Shown here in pieces: positions 1 through 5,620 of a stretch of 5,978 nt of DNA. This stretch comes from DATKMP01 sp035541775 (GTDB taxonomy: Bacteria; Bacteroidota; Ignavibacteria; UBA10030). Location: NCBI GenBank assembly GCA_035541775.1, contig DATKMP010000076.1, positions 1-5,978 of the forward strand, in the 5' to 3' direction. Every line of letters starts with the position of its first letter. Position 1 is the stretch's first letter. The position numbers were made by a program, and so were the translations under genes. The notes beneath the pieces are model-generated. The model had not been told where the DNA came from and did not search any database. It saw only the letters and a program-made list of their open reading frames with translations.

Positions 1-180
1 CAAATGCACAAGTTCTTCACCGATTTCTTCGGGAGGAGTTAACGCGCGTGCAAAGCCAAGATGGGAATTCAATTCATCGACCATGCCATACGCTTCAAGA
101 CGCAGAGAACTTTTGGCCACTCGTTTTCCGCCCAGCAGTGACGTGTTCCCGGCATCTCCGGTTTTTGTATAAATCTTCAC
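1..180 (-). CDS. pduO: PduO-type cob(I)alamin adenosyltransferase, N-terminal part (runs off the window)
   Basis: Reading the minus strand from a GTG at 180 gives 60 uninterrupted codons to the window edge, so the C-terminal two thirds are missing. The product starts MKIYTKTGDAGNTSLLGGKR and continues with RLEAYGMVDELNSHLGFARA (residues 27-46). This is the PduO-family ATP-binding signature: TGDxGxTSLxGG at 7-18, R20, K23, and the AYGxVDELNSxLG helix at 30-42. The family transfers the 5'-deoxyadenosyl group of ATP to cob(I)alamin, making adenosylcobalamin in the cytoplasm. The GTG overlaps the TGA of the upstream gene as GTGA, and an AGGA lies 9 bases before it. No in-frame ATG gives a better start, because the conserved motif begins at residue 2. 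The gene is therefore probably translationally coupled to its neighbour. The PduO family is clear; it is unrelated in fold to the CobA/BtuR type. Whether it serves de novo synthesis or salvage cannot be told. Confidence 0.93.
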   Translation of the reverse strand, partial: MKIYTKTGDAGNTSLLGGKRVAKSSLRLEAYGMVDELNSHLGFARALTPPEEIGEELVHL

Positions 181-1073
181 AAACGTTTTTCCTGTGTCTG
201 TACATCGGTCAGTTCTTCCATTTGCTTACGGATCAACGATAACTCCTGCTGTAATGTTTCTTGCATCGATTGTAATTCTGCAGCGCGGATTTCTTCTAAC
301 TTGGTATGCAGTTGCTGGAGCATCAACTCCGATTTTAAATTGACTTGATAATCGAGTTCCGCACGCAAGCGGTCTTTTTTCTGCGCACGGTTCTGGCTCA
401 TCATAATCAGCGGCGCTTGTAAGGAAGAAACGATGCCAAGGACAAGATTAAGAAAAACAAACGGGTATGCATCGAACGGCGCGAAAATAAGCTGTACAAT
501 GTTGAGCAAAACCCACAGGCCCAAAAATACAATGAACCAGATAATGAATTTCCAGCTGCCGAACAATTCGGTGGTTTTATCGGCAAGATGATCGCCAAAA
601 CTTAAACGCTCATCCATTTCCACGTTAACATTTTTGGAAGCAAGCGAGGTGACCAATTCGTTTGTCGCACGCAATCGCTGCCCGATCTCGCTCACCATCA
701 GAATGGCAACAGAAGGGCGTTCTTGAATAAAGGTGAGAAAATCGTTTCGTTTCATTTCCAGCAAGCGGCAATCTTCCATGGCCACTGCAGTCGCAGTGCG
801 GGATAATCCGTCGATCAGCGACAATTCCCCGAGAAAATTTCCTTCGCGCAGTACCGAGACACGGATATCCCGTTGTTTTAATTCATCCGGTACGGAAATT
901 TCCACAATCCCTTCTTCGATGATGAACATCGCATCGCCGGCATCGCCTTTCCGAAAAAGTACCCCGCCCTGCCGTAATTTTTTTTCATGCCAGAGCGTCG
1001 TCAGCACGTCTAAATCCGCGACCGATAAATGTGCAAAGATGGGAACCTTTGCAATAAACTCTTCCGAAGTCAT
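177..1073 (-). CDS. Cyclic nucleotide-binding domain + DUF1003 membrane protein with C-terminal coiled coil
   Basis: A 298-residue protein in three parts. Residues about 8-130 form a CRP-type cyclic nucleotide-binding domain: LFRKGDAGDAMFIIEEG at 39-55, and a phosphate-binding cassette FLGELSLIDGLSRTATAVA at 80-98 that keeps E83 and R92, the residues that normally contact the ribose and phosphate. Residues about 160-235 form a DUF1003 domain with two membrane segments (about 175-197 and 203-226) and its hallmark APLIMMSQNR at 220-229. Residues about 235-295 are charged and heptad-like, probably a coiled coil. No DNA-binding domain is present, so this is not a CRP-type transcription factor. 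I infer a membrane sensor or regulator responding to cAMP or a similar ligand; DUF1003 has no settled function that I know of. The ATG at 1073 is preferred over an in-frame ATG at 1118 because GAGG lies 5 bases upstream and the family homology begins there. It is first in an operon with the adenosyltransferase gene, overlapping it by 4 bases. Confidence 0.9.
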   Translation of the reverse strand: MTSEEFIAKVPIFAHLSVADLDVLTTLWHEKKLRQGGVLFRKGDAGDAMFIIEEGIVEISVPDELKQRDIRVSVLREGNFLGELSLIDGLSRTATAVAMEDCRLLEMKRNDFLTFIQERPSVAILMVSEIGQRLRATNELVTSLASKNVNVEMDERLSFGDHLADKTTELFGSWKFIIWFIVFLGLWVLLNIVQLIFAPFDAYPFVFLNLVLGIVSSLQAPLIMMSQNRAQKKDRLRAELDYQVNLKSELMLQQLHTKLEEIRAAELQSMQETLQQELSLIRKQMEELTDVQTQEKRL

Positions 1074-1078
1074 GATTG

Positions 1079-1082
1079 CCTC
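1079..1082 (-). promoter_or_regulatory. Ribosome binding site fixing the start of the DUF1003 gene
   Basis: On the minus strand GAGG lies 5 bases before the ATG at 1073. The alternative in-frame ATG at 1118 has no comparable site and would add 15 residues without family support. It also lies upstream of the predicted -10 element on the minus strand, so it would not be transcribed from that promoter. Confidence 0.6.
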
Positions 1083-1101
1083 ATTTGCCTTTTGATATTC
1101 T

Positions 1102-1107
1102 ATTATA
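1102..1107 (-). promoter_or_regulatory. Predicted -10 element for the DUF1003/adenosyltransferase operon
   Basis: The minus strand carries a perfect TATAAT here, placing a transcription start near 1095 and a leader of about 20 bases before the ATG at 1073. The expected -35 region 17 bases upstream reads TTTCTT, a poor match, so the promoter may be weak or activator-dependent. The call rests on the -10 match and position alone. Confidence 0.45.
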
Positions 1108-1146
1108 CAAAATGCCAATCAAAGAAGAAAGCATGAATGCCATGCC

Positions 1147-1189
1147 TTGCCATGCAATTTTGTATGGATGACGCGCATGCAATTTTTTT
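1147..1189 (+). other. Imperfect hairpin with T-run and a repeated 11-mer in the divergent intergenic region
   Basis: TTGC-C-ATGC (1147-1155, one bulged C) can pair with GCATGCAA (1175-1182), leaving a 19-base loop and then seven T (1183-1189). The same stretch holds a direct repeat CATGCAATTTT at 1151-1161 and 1176-1186, spaced 25 bases start to start. As a terminator it would act on plus-strand transcripts, but no plus-strand gene lies upstream of it inside the intergenic region. It could instead end antisense transcription from the divergent gene, be a regulator site, or be chance in AT-rich sequence. No coding sequence is visible between 1074 and 1326. Confidence 0.25.
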
Positions 1190-1270
1190 GAATCGATACC
1201 GTTTTCATCTCGAACAGAATGTCGATAAATGCCTGTTTTCAGCGCTTCCCATTCGCTCGTTATTTTCTTC

Positions 1271-1299
1271 TTGCAGGTCTCGTTCCTCTTTCGTACTAT
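1271..1299 (+). promoter_or_regulatory. Predicted sigma70-type promoter for the phospholipase D-like gene
   Basis: TTGCAG (1271-1276) and TACTAT (1294-1299) are separated by 17 bases, the optimal spacing. The predicted transcription start is near 1306, giving a leader of about 20 bases before the ATG at 1327. The same transcript may continue into the alanine dehydrogenase gene, since no terminator is visible between the two. Confidence 0.55.
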
Positions 1300-1326
1300 G
1301 ATGCGCCATAAAAAAATGGATTGTCC

Positions 1327-2550
1327 ATGAAAAAATTTTGGTATTCTCTCACCCTCGTTCTTCTTCCCACGCTTTATGCTCAATCCGTTCCGCCGCCCGA
1401 GTTAGAATTAGGAGAAAGCATTCCTGTCGGCACAGCGTTAGGCAATCCCGAAATCCGTAGTGCTCATGATGTGTGGGTCGAAATGATCGGTCGCGCAGAG
1501 CGTTCTATCGACATCGAGGAATTTTATATTGCGAATGAACCGAATGAGCCGATGCAGGATGTGCTGAACGCTATTTGCGCGGCTGCCGACCGCGGCGTCA
1601 CGATTCGCATCCTTGCCGATGCACGGATGTACCAGACATATCCGATAAGCATCGATACACTCGGCCGGCATCGCCATATCACGACACGCCTTATCGATTT
1701 CGGAAAATTGACAGGCGGAATTCAGCATGCAAAATATTTTTTGATCGATGGCATGGATACGTACGTCGGCAGCCAGAATTTCGACTGGCGGTCGTTGAAA
1801 CATATTCACGAGCTTGGTTTTCGCATTCACAACAAACAAATTGCGGCGATGTATGAAGACATTTTTGATTTCGATTGGGAACTTGCTTCCGGTGTGGAAA
1901 GCATAAAAATACTTCGTCCAAAATTTTCGCAACCATATCCGCTTCCGATTCATCTTGCCGTACAAAACGGCGATAGCGCAAGTATTATTCCCACGTTTAG
2001 TCCCATCGGACTTATTCCCGATTCCACGTTGTGGGATGAAACAGTGCTTGTTCGTTTGATCGATGAAGCACAACATTCCTTGACGCTGCAATTTCTTACG
2101 TATTCACCGCTCGAGCATCACGGTAAAGAATATTCTGTCATCGATCATGCCATCCGCCGTGCTGCACAGCGCGGCGTGAAGGTAAAAATGATTGTCGCGG
2201 ATTGGGAAAAAAGTTCTTCTGCGGTCCGTTCATTAAAAGAATTAAGCGCCTTGCCGAATATCGAAGTGGCGTTCACCGCAATTCCCGAGTGGAGCGGCGG
2301 CTACGTTTCATTCGCGCGTGTCGAACATTGCAAATATGTTGTCGCCGATAGCGCAACATTCTGGCTCGGCACGAGTAATTGCGAGAAAAGTTATTTCTAT
2401 GCGTCGCGCAATCTTGGCATCGCCGGAGCAAATAAATTTTTAGCGATGCAGCTTTCCAATATTTTTTATCAAAGCTGGAACAGCCCGTACAAAGAATTCG
2501 TTACACCCAACGGAACATATTTTCCCCGTGACCACGGAGAAAAAAAATAA
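1327..2550 (+). CDS. Secreted phospholipase D superfamily protein with two HKD motifs, PLD3/PLD4-like
   Basis: A 407-residue protein starting with a likely Sec signal peptide: KK at 2-3, a hydrophobic stretch, and a possible cut after LYA at 16-18. There is no lipobox cysteine, so it is probably periplasmic or exported. It has two complete HKD motifs exactly 200 residues apart: H134-K136-D141 followed by GSQN at 148-151, and H334-K336-D341 followed by GTSN at 348-351. Two such halves form one active site in this superfamily, with a phosphohistidine intermediate acting on phosphodiesters. FDWRSLKHIHELG after the first motif, the spacing, and a C-terminal SWNSPY resemble, from memory, the eukaryotic PLD3/PLD4 and poxvirus K4 branch, whose characterised members act on nucleic acid. 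Cardiolipin synthases are less similar around these motifs. Substrate (lipid or DNA/RNA) is open. The ATG at 1327 is chosen over a TTG at 1321 because GGA lies 6 bases upstream and the signal peptide starts at this Met. The alanine dehydrogenase gene begins 61 bases downstream. Confidence 0.88.
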   Translation: MKKFWYSLTLVLLPTLYAQSVPPPELELGESIPVGTALGNPEIRSAHDVWVEMIGRAERSIDIEEFYIANEPNEPMQDVLNAICAAADRGVTIRILADARMYQTYPISIDTLGRHRHITTRLIDFGKLTGGIQHAKYFLIDGMDTYVGSQNFDWRSLKHIHELGFRIHNKQIAAMYEDIFDFDWELASGVESIKILRPKFSQPYPLPIHLAVQNGDSASIIPTFSPIGLIPDSTLWDETVLVRLIDEAQHSLTLQFLTYSPLEHHGKEYSVIDHAIRRAAQRGVKVKMIVADWEKSSSAVRSLKELSALPNIEVAFTAIPEWSGGYVSFARVEHCKYVVADSATFWLGTSNCEKSYFYASRNLGIAGANKFLAMQLSNIFYQSWNSPYKEFVTPNGTYFPRDHGEKK

Positions 2551-2553
2551 CTC

Positions 2554-2590
2554 GATGCACGTGCAGACCACCATATGCTGCAAGGGCATC
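2554..2590 (+). promoter_or_regulatory. Imperfect hairpin in the leader of the alanine dehydrogenase gene
   Basis: GATGC (2554-2558) pairs with GCATC (2586-2590) and TGCAG (2562-2566) with CTGCA (2578-2582). The strands between them (ACG and AGG) allow one more C-G pair, and the apical loop is 11 bases. The left arm also contains the palindrome TGCACGTGCA (2556-2565), which could instead be a protein-binding site. No T-run follows, so it is not an intrinsic terminator. It ends 10 bases before the ribosome binding site (AGAGG, 2601-2605, 6 bases before the ATG). It could affect translation, RNA processing or stability, or be chance. No function is shown. Confidence 0.35.
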
Positions 2591-2611
2591 ATTAAACTTA
2601 AGAGGTAAAGT

Positions 2612-3724
2612 ATGATTATCGGACTTCCCAAAGAAATTAAACCGAATGAAGACAGAGTCGGTCTTGTGCCGGTCGGTGTGGAAACGCTTCGCGCGCACGG
2701 ACATACGATCGTGGTAGAAACAAATGCCGGTGTCGGCAGCGGTTTCGACGATGCCGCGTACCGCTCTGCCGGTGCAAAAATCGTCAAGACGGCGAAAGAA
2801 GTGTACCGCAAAGCGGATATGATCGTGAAAGTGAAAGAGCCGATCAAACAGGAATATGGTTTGATCAAACACGGGCAGGTTGTGTTCACCTACTTTCATT
2901 TTGCCGCCAGCAAAGAATTGACGGAAGCGATGATGAAATCGAAAGCAGTGTGTATTGCGTACGAAACCGTACAAAAAGAAGACGGCTCGCTGCCGCTGCT
3001 CGTTCCGATGAGCGAGGTTGCCGGACGCATGGCGCCGCAAGAAGGTGCAAAATATCTTGAACGCACGATGGGTGGACGCGGCATTTTACTGGGCGGAGTG
3101 CCTGGTGTTGAGCCGGCGCATGTTGTGGTACTCGGCGGCGGCATCGTCGGTATGAACGCTGCGAAGATCGCCGCGGGGCTCGGCGCAACTGTGACGCTGT
3201 TGGACAGCAACCTCTTCCGTCTGCGCCATCTTGATGAAATTATGCCGAAGAATGTCGTGACTTTGGTCAGTGACGCACACAATATTCGAAATGAAATTAA
3301 ACGCGCTGATATCGTTATCGGCGCTGTTCTTATTCCCGGCGCCAAAGCTCCGAAACTTATTACGCGTTCGATGTTGAAACTCATGAAACAGGGCGCGGTT
3401 ATTGTCGATGTTGCCGTCGATCAGGGCGGATGCATCGAAACATGCAAACCGACAACGCATGAGAATCCGACTTTCGTCGTGGATGGCGTGGTACACTATT
3501 GCGTTGCCAACATGCCCGGCGCAGTCCCGTTCACTTCCACCATTGCCTTAACCAATGCAACGCTGCCGTATGCGGTAGAGATTGCGACAAAAGGATGGGA
3601 GAACGCTGTGAAATCGAATGCAGAAATCAAGCGCGGGTTGAATATGGTGAACGGAACAGTGACGTACAAAGGTGTCGCCGATGCGTTCCAATTACCTTAC
3701 GCGCCGGTGGAATCGGTGTTGTAA
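2612..3724 (+). CDS. ald: Alanine dehydrogenase, NAD-dependent
   Basis: A 370-residue protein of the usual length for this enzyme, starting MIIGLPKEIKPNEDRVGLVP. It catalyses the reversible reaction L-alanine + NAD+ + water to pyruvate + ammonia + NADH in the cytoplasm, linking alanine use to carbon and nitrogen metabolism. The key positions known from bacterial alanine dehydrogenases are all present: R15 and K75 (substrate binding, in VKVKEP), H96 (catalytic, in TYFHFA) and D270 (in VDVAVDQGG, 265-273). The Rossmann nucleotide-binding loop GGGIVG lies at 175-180, with D198 at the end of the second strand, as expected for NAD. RVGLVP and the DQGG motif separate it from lysine-forming saccharopine dehydrogenase and from the transhydrogenase alpha subunit, its closest relatives. 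A good AGAGG site lies 6 bases upstream. It may be read through from the phospholipase D-like gene or from an unseen promoter. A strong terminator follows 23 bases after the stop. Nothing suggests damage or recent transfer. Confidence 0.97.
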   Translation: MIIGLPKEIKPNEDRVGLVPVGVETLRAHGHTIVVETNAGVGSGFDDAAYRSAGAKIVKTAKEVYRKADMIVKVKEPIKQEYGLIKHGQVVFTYFHFAASKELTEAMMKSKAVCIAYETVQKEDGSLPLLVPMSEVAGRMAPQEGAKYLERTMGGRGILLGGVPGVEPAHVVVLGGGIVGMNAAKIAAGLGATVTLLDSNLFRLRHLDEIMPKNVVTLVSDAHNIRNEIKRADIVIGAVLIPGAKAPKLITRSMLKLMKQGAVIVDVAVDQGGCIETCKPTTHENPTFVVDGVVHYCVANMPGAVPFTSTIALTNATLPYAVEIATKGWENAVKSNAEIKRGLNMVNGTVTYKGVADAFQLPYAPVESVL

Positions 3725-3747
3725 AAATTCTTTCAATAACAATGGCG

Positions 3748-3787
3748 AATCCTCTTGCAAGAAATTTCTTTGCAAGAGGATTTTTTT
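3748..3787 (+). terminator. Strong intrinsic terminator after the alanine dehydrogenase gene
   Basis: AATCCTCTTGCAA (3748-3760) and TTGCAAGAGGATT (3770-3782) form a perfect 13-base-pair stem around a 9-base loop, followed by a run of seven T (3781-3787). It lies 23 bases after the stop codon at 3724 and separates the alanine dehydrogenase transcript from the next cluster. There is no matching A-run on the left side, so it should act mainly on the plus strand. Confidence 0.93.
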
Positions 3788-3800
3788 ATCCATCGCTGTT

Positions 3801-3829
3801 TTGAAATCCGTGTCAAAAACTCTTACATT
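3801..3829 (+). promoter_or_regulatory. Predicted sigma70-type promoter for the mutarotase-methyltransferase-crcB cluster
   Basis: TTGAAA (3801-3806) and TACATT (3824-3829) are 17 bases apart. The site lies just after the terminator and gives a leader of about 38 bases before the ATG at 3874. It is the best promoter match in the 149-base gap, and no other promoter is seen before the next two genes. Confidence 0.5.
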
Positions 3830-3873
3830 GAATTCAGAATTTATTGTTCAATATTTTTTGCGAGAATGATGTT

Positions 3874-4773
3874 ATGACACTGACCGAAATGAACAACCGT
3901 TTTGCACTTCCCCGGCAACTCATATTTAAGGAAGGAAACGGAACTTTGCCGATTGCGGAAATTTCCAATGCGTTTGCATCGGCGGCGATTTCTTTGTACG
4001 GCGCACATGTTTTAAGGTTTCAGCCAAAAGGGCAACAAGATTTTTTATGGTTAAGTAAAAAAAGTTCATTCGAAATCGGCAAACCGATTCGCGGCGGCAT
4101 CCCGTTGTGTTTTCCATGGTTCGGCCCGCATACGTCCGATCCGAAAAAACCGGTGCATGGTTTTGCGCGATTGGTGATGTGGGATGTCGTCAAAACTGCT
4201 TCTCTTCCTGATGGCGCGACACAGCTTGTTCTCGGTTTGCATGAAAACGAAACAACGAAGGCAATTCTTCCAATAACATTTTCAGTTGAATTATCTGTGA
4301 CAGTCGGCAAAACATTGGAAGTCGCATTGACGGCAACCAATACCGGCAGCGAACCCTTCACCATATCCGATGCATTGCATACTTACTTCAACATCAGCGA
4401 TCTCTCCAATATCACGATCGACGGATTAGGCAACGCTTCGTATTATGACGGCCCGACAAGCAGCGCAACGCAGCAACAAGCAGAAGCATTGCTTGCCATC
4501 ACGAAAGAAGAAAATCGCCGCTACATCGACACCACGAATGATTGCCTTATTCGCGACAAAGGTTTCGGCAGAACAATTCGCGCAGTAAAACGCGGCAGCA
4601 ACGTAACGGTCGTATGGAATCCGTGGGCTGAATCGTCGAAAGCCATCGGCGATATGCACGAAGGCGGCTACAAAACATTTATTTGTGTGGAAGCCGTCAA
4701 TGCTTATAATGACGTCATAACGCTTGCACCGAGCGCGAGCCATACGCTTGCAGTGATTCTTTCGGCGGAATAA
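3874..4773 (+). CDS. yeaD: D-hexose-6-phosphate mutarotase-like protein (aldose 1-epimerase superfamily, YeaD family)
   Basis: A 299-residue protein, close to the roughly 290-300 residues usual for the family. It carries the YeaD-type signatures in order: IRGGIPLCFPWFGPH at 72-86, HGFAR at 95-99, DALHTYF at 166-172, WNPW at 248-251 and CVEA at 271-274. The two histidines (H95, H169) and the glutamate E273 match the residues this superfamily uses to bind sugar and move the proton between O1 and O5. The known reaction of close relatives is interconversion of the alpha and beta anomers of glucose-6-phosphate and similar hexose phosphates in the cytoplasm; the substrate here is inferred. There is no signal peptide. 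An in-frame TTG at 3844 would add ten residues but has no ribosome site. The ATG at 3874 has only a weak GAGA 8 bases before it, and an ATG at 3889 has none. The methyltransferase gene starts 7 bases after its stop. Confidence 0.9.
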   Translation: MTLTEMNNRFALPRQLIFKEGNGTLPIAEISNAFASAAISLYGAHVLRFQPKGQQDFLWLSKKSSFEIGKPIRGGIPLCFPWFGPHTSDPKKPVHGFARLVMWDVVKTASLPDGATQLVLGLHENETTKAILPITFSVELSVTVGKTLEVALTATNTGSEPFTISDALHTYFNISDLSNITIDGLGNASYYDGPTSSATQQQAEALLAITKEENRRYIDTTNDCLIRDKGFGRTIRAVKRGSNVTVVWNPWAESSKAIGDMHEGGYKTFICVEAVNAYNDVITLAPSASHTLAVILSAE

Positions 4774-4780
4774 CTTTTCT

Positions 4781-5602
4781 ATGTTATCGATCATTTCAAT
4801 TACATCGCTTGACCTTCCTGCTCTTCAACCGTACCGAACGCTGCGGCAACCGGTGGAGCATTTTCGTGCAGGCATTTTTGTCGCTGAAGGCGAAAAAGTT
4901 GTCAGGCGATTAATCGAAAGCGATTTAGAAATTTTGTCCGCGCTGCTCACGCCGGAATGGCTGGAAGAATATCGTTCGCTGTTCGAATCGCATTCGCAAC
5001 AATGTACCGTGTATGTTGCCGATAAAAATATTTTGGAAACCATCGTCGGCTACAATTTGCATCAAGGCATCATGGCGATGGGAAAAATTCCTTCGCCTGC
5101 AACGTTGGAAGATGTCGTTGTTCGCTCCTCTGAACCGCAGTTGTTTGTTGCGCTGGATGGATTGACAAATTCTGAAAACATCGGTGTGGCGGTGCGAAAT
5201 TGCGCGGCATTCGGCGTGCAAGCCGTCATCGTTGGCGAAACCTCCAGCAGTCCGTATTTACGGAGAGCCGTACGCAATTCGATGGGGACTGTTTTCAAAA
5301 TTCCCATCGTGCACAGCAACAACTTGCTGCAAGCGCTTGAAGCGCTGCGCACACAGCATCGAGTAAAAATTCTCGCCGCACACCCGCACACAGAAGAACA
5401 TGTTTTACCGCAAACCGATTGCAGGACAAATCTTTGTCTCGTCCTCGGCAGCGAAGGCGAAGGAATTTCACAACAGATTCTCGCTGCGTGTGATGAAGCC
5501 GTTGCTGTTCCCATGCACAATGGCGTCGATTCGTTGAATGTTTCAAGTGCAAGCGCAGTTTTTTTATACGAAGTGTTTCGGCAGCGTTCGTTGAAGCACT
5601 GA
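4781..5602 (+). CDS. SpoU/TrmH-family RNA 2'-O-ribose methyltransferase
   Basis: A 273-residue protein. Residues about 18-102 form an N-terminal substrate-binding domain of the SpoU_sub_bind type (FVAEGEKVVRRLI at 33-45, GYNLHQGIMAMG at 90-101). Residues about 120-268 form the SPOUT methyltransferase domain with its deep trefoil knot. Its three motifs are all present: motif 1 SENIGVAVRNCAAFG at 131-145, with N133 and R139; motif 2 LVLGSEGEGIS at 220-230; and motif 3 VPMHNGVDSLNVSSA at 243-257, with N253. The family transfers a methyl group from S-adenosylmethionine to the 2'-OH of a nucleotide in rRNA or tRNA, usually as a dimer. The exact target (RlmB-like 23S rRNA guanosine, TrmH-like tRNA position 18, or another) cannot be read from the sequence. 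The ATG at 4781 lies 7 bases after the mutarotase stop. The only upstream purine-rich site, GGCGGAA, sits inside the end of that gene and rather far away, so translation may depend on coupling. Confidence 0.93.
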   Translation: MLSIISITSLDLPALQPYRTLRQPVEHFRAGIFVAEGEKVVRRLIESDLEILSALLTPEWLEEYRSLFESHSQQCTVYVADKNILETIVGYNLHQGIMAMGKIPSPATLEDVVVRSSEPQLFVALDGLTNSENIGVAVRNCAAFGVQAVIVGETSSSPYLRRAVRNSMGTVFKIPIVHSNNLLQALEALRTQHRVKILAAHPHTEEHVLPQTDCRTNLCLVLGSEGEGISQQILAACDEAVAVPMHNGVDSLNVSSASAVFLYEVFRQRSLKH

Positions 5603-5620
5603 ATTTGTGAAAGGAAGAAC

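Noticed and set aside
1321..1329. TTG at 1321 as the start of the phospholipase D-like gene
   Set aside because: It sits directly after the GGA ribosome site, and the signal peptide begins naturally at the ATG at 1327.
1081..1383. Minus-strand open frame of 100 codons in the divergent intergenic region
   Set aside because: It overlaps the start of the phospholipase D-like gene and the start region of the DUF1003 gene. It would span both predicted promoters and has no recognisable domain.
1438..2091. Long minus-strand open frame (217 codons) inside the phospholipase D-like gene
   Set aside because: It lies wholly antisense to a gene with clear catalytic motifs, has no recognisable domain, and is cysteine- and histidine-rich in the way shadow frames are.
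2520..2543. Hairpin CCGTG/CACGG with T- and A-rich flanks at the end of the phospholipase D-like gene, as a terminator
   Set aside because: The stem is followed by A rather than T on the plus strand. On the minus strand the T-run comes before the stem, so it fits neither direction.
2501..3040. Minus-strand open frames of 149 and 179 codons across the junction of the phospholipase D-like and alanine dehydrogenase genes
   Set aside because: They are antisense to two well-supported genes, overlap each other, and their products show low-complexity Arg/His/Phe-rich composition without any family signature.
2606..3724. Transhydrogenase alpha subunit or saccharopine dehydrogenase instead of alanine dehydrogenase
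   Set aside because: The length of 370 residues, K75/H96/D270 and the VDVAVDQGG motif fit alanine dehydrogenase, and there is no membrane extension.
3844..3876. TTG at 3844 as the start of the mutarotase gene
   Set aside because: It has no ribosome site, and the extra ten residues are not part of the family.
5603..5620. Fluoride riboswitch in front of crcB
   Set aside because: The gap is 18 bases, far too short for the aptamer, and nothing like it is seen at the end of the methyltransferase gene.
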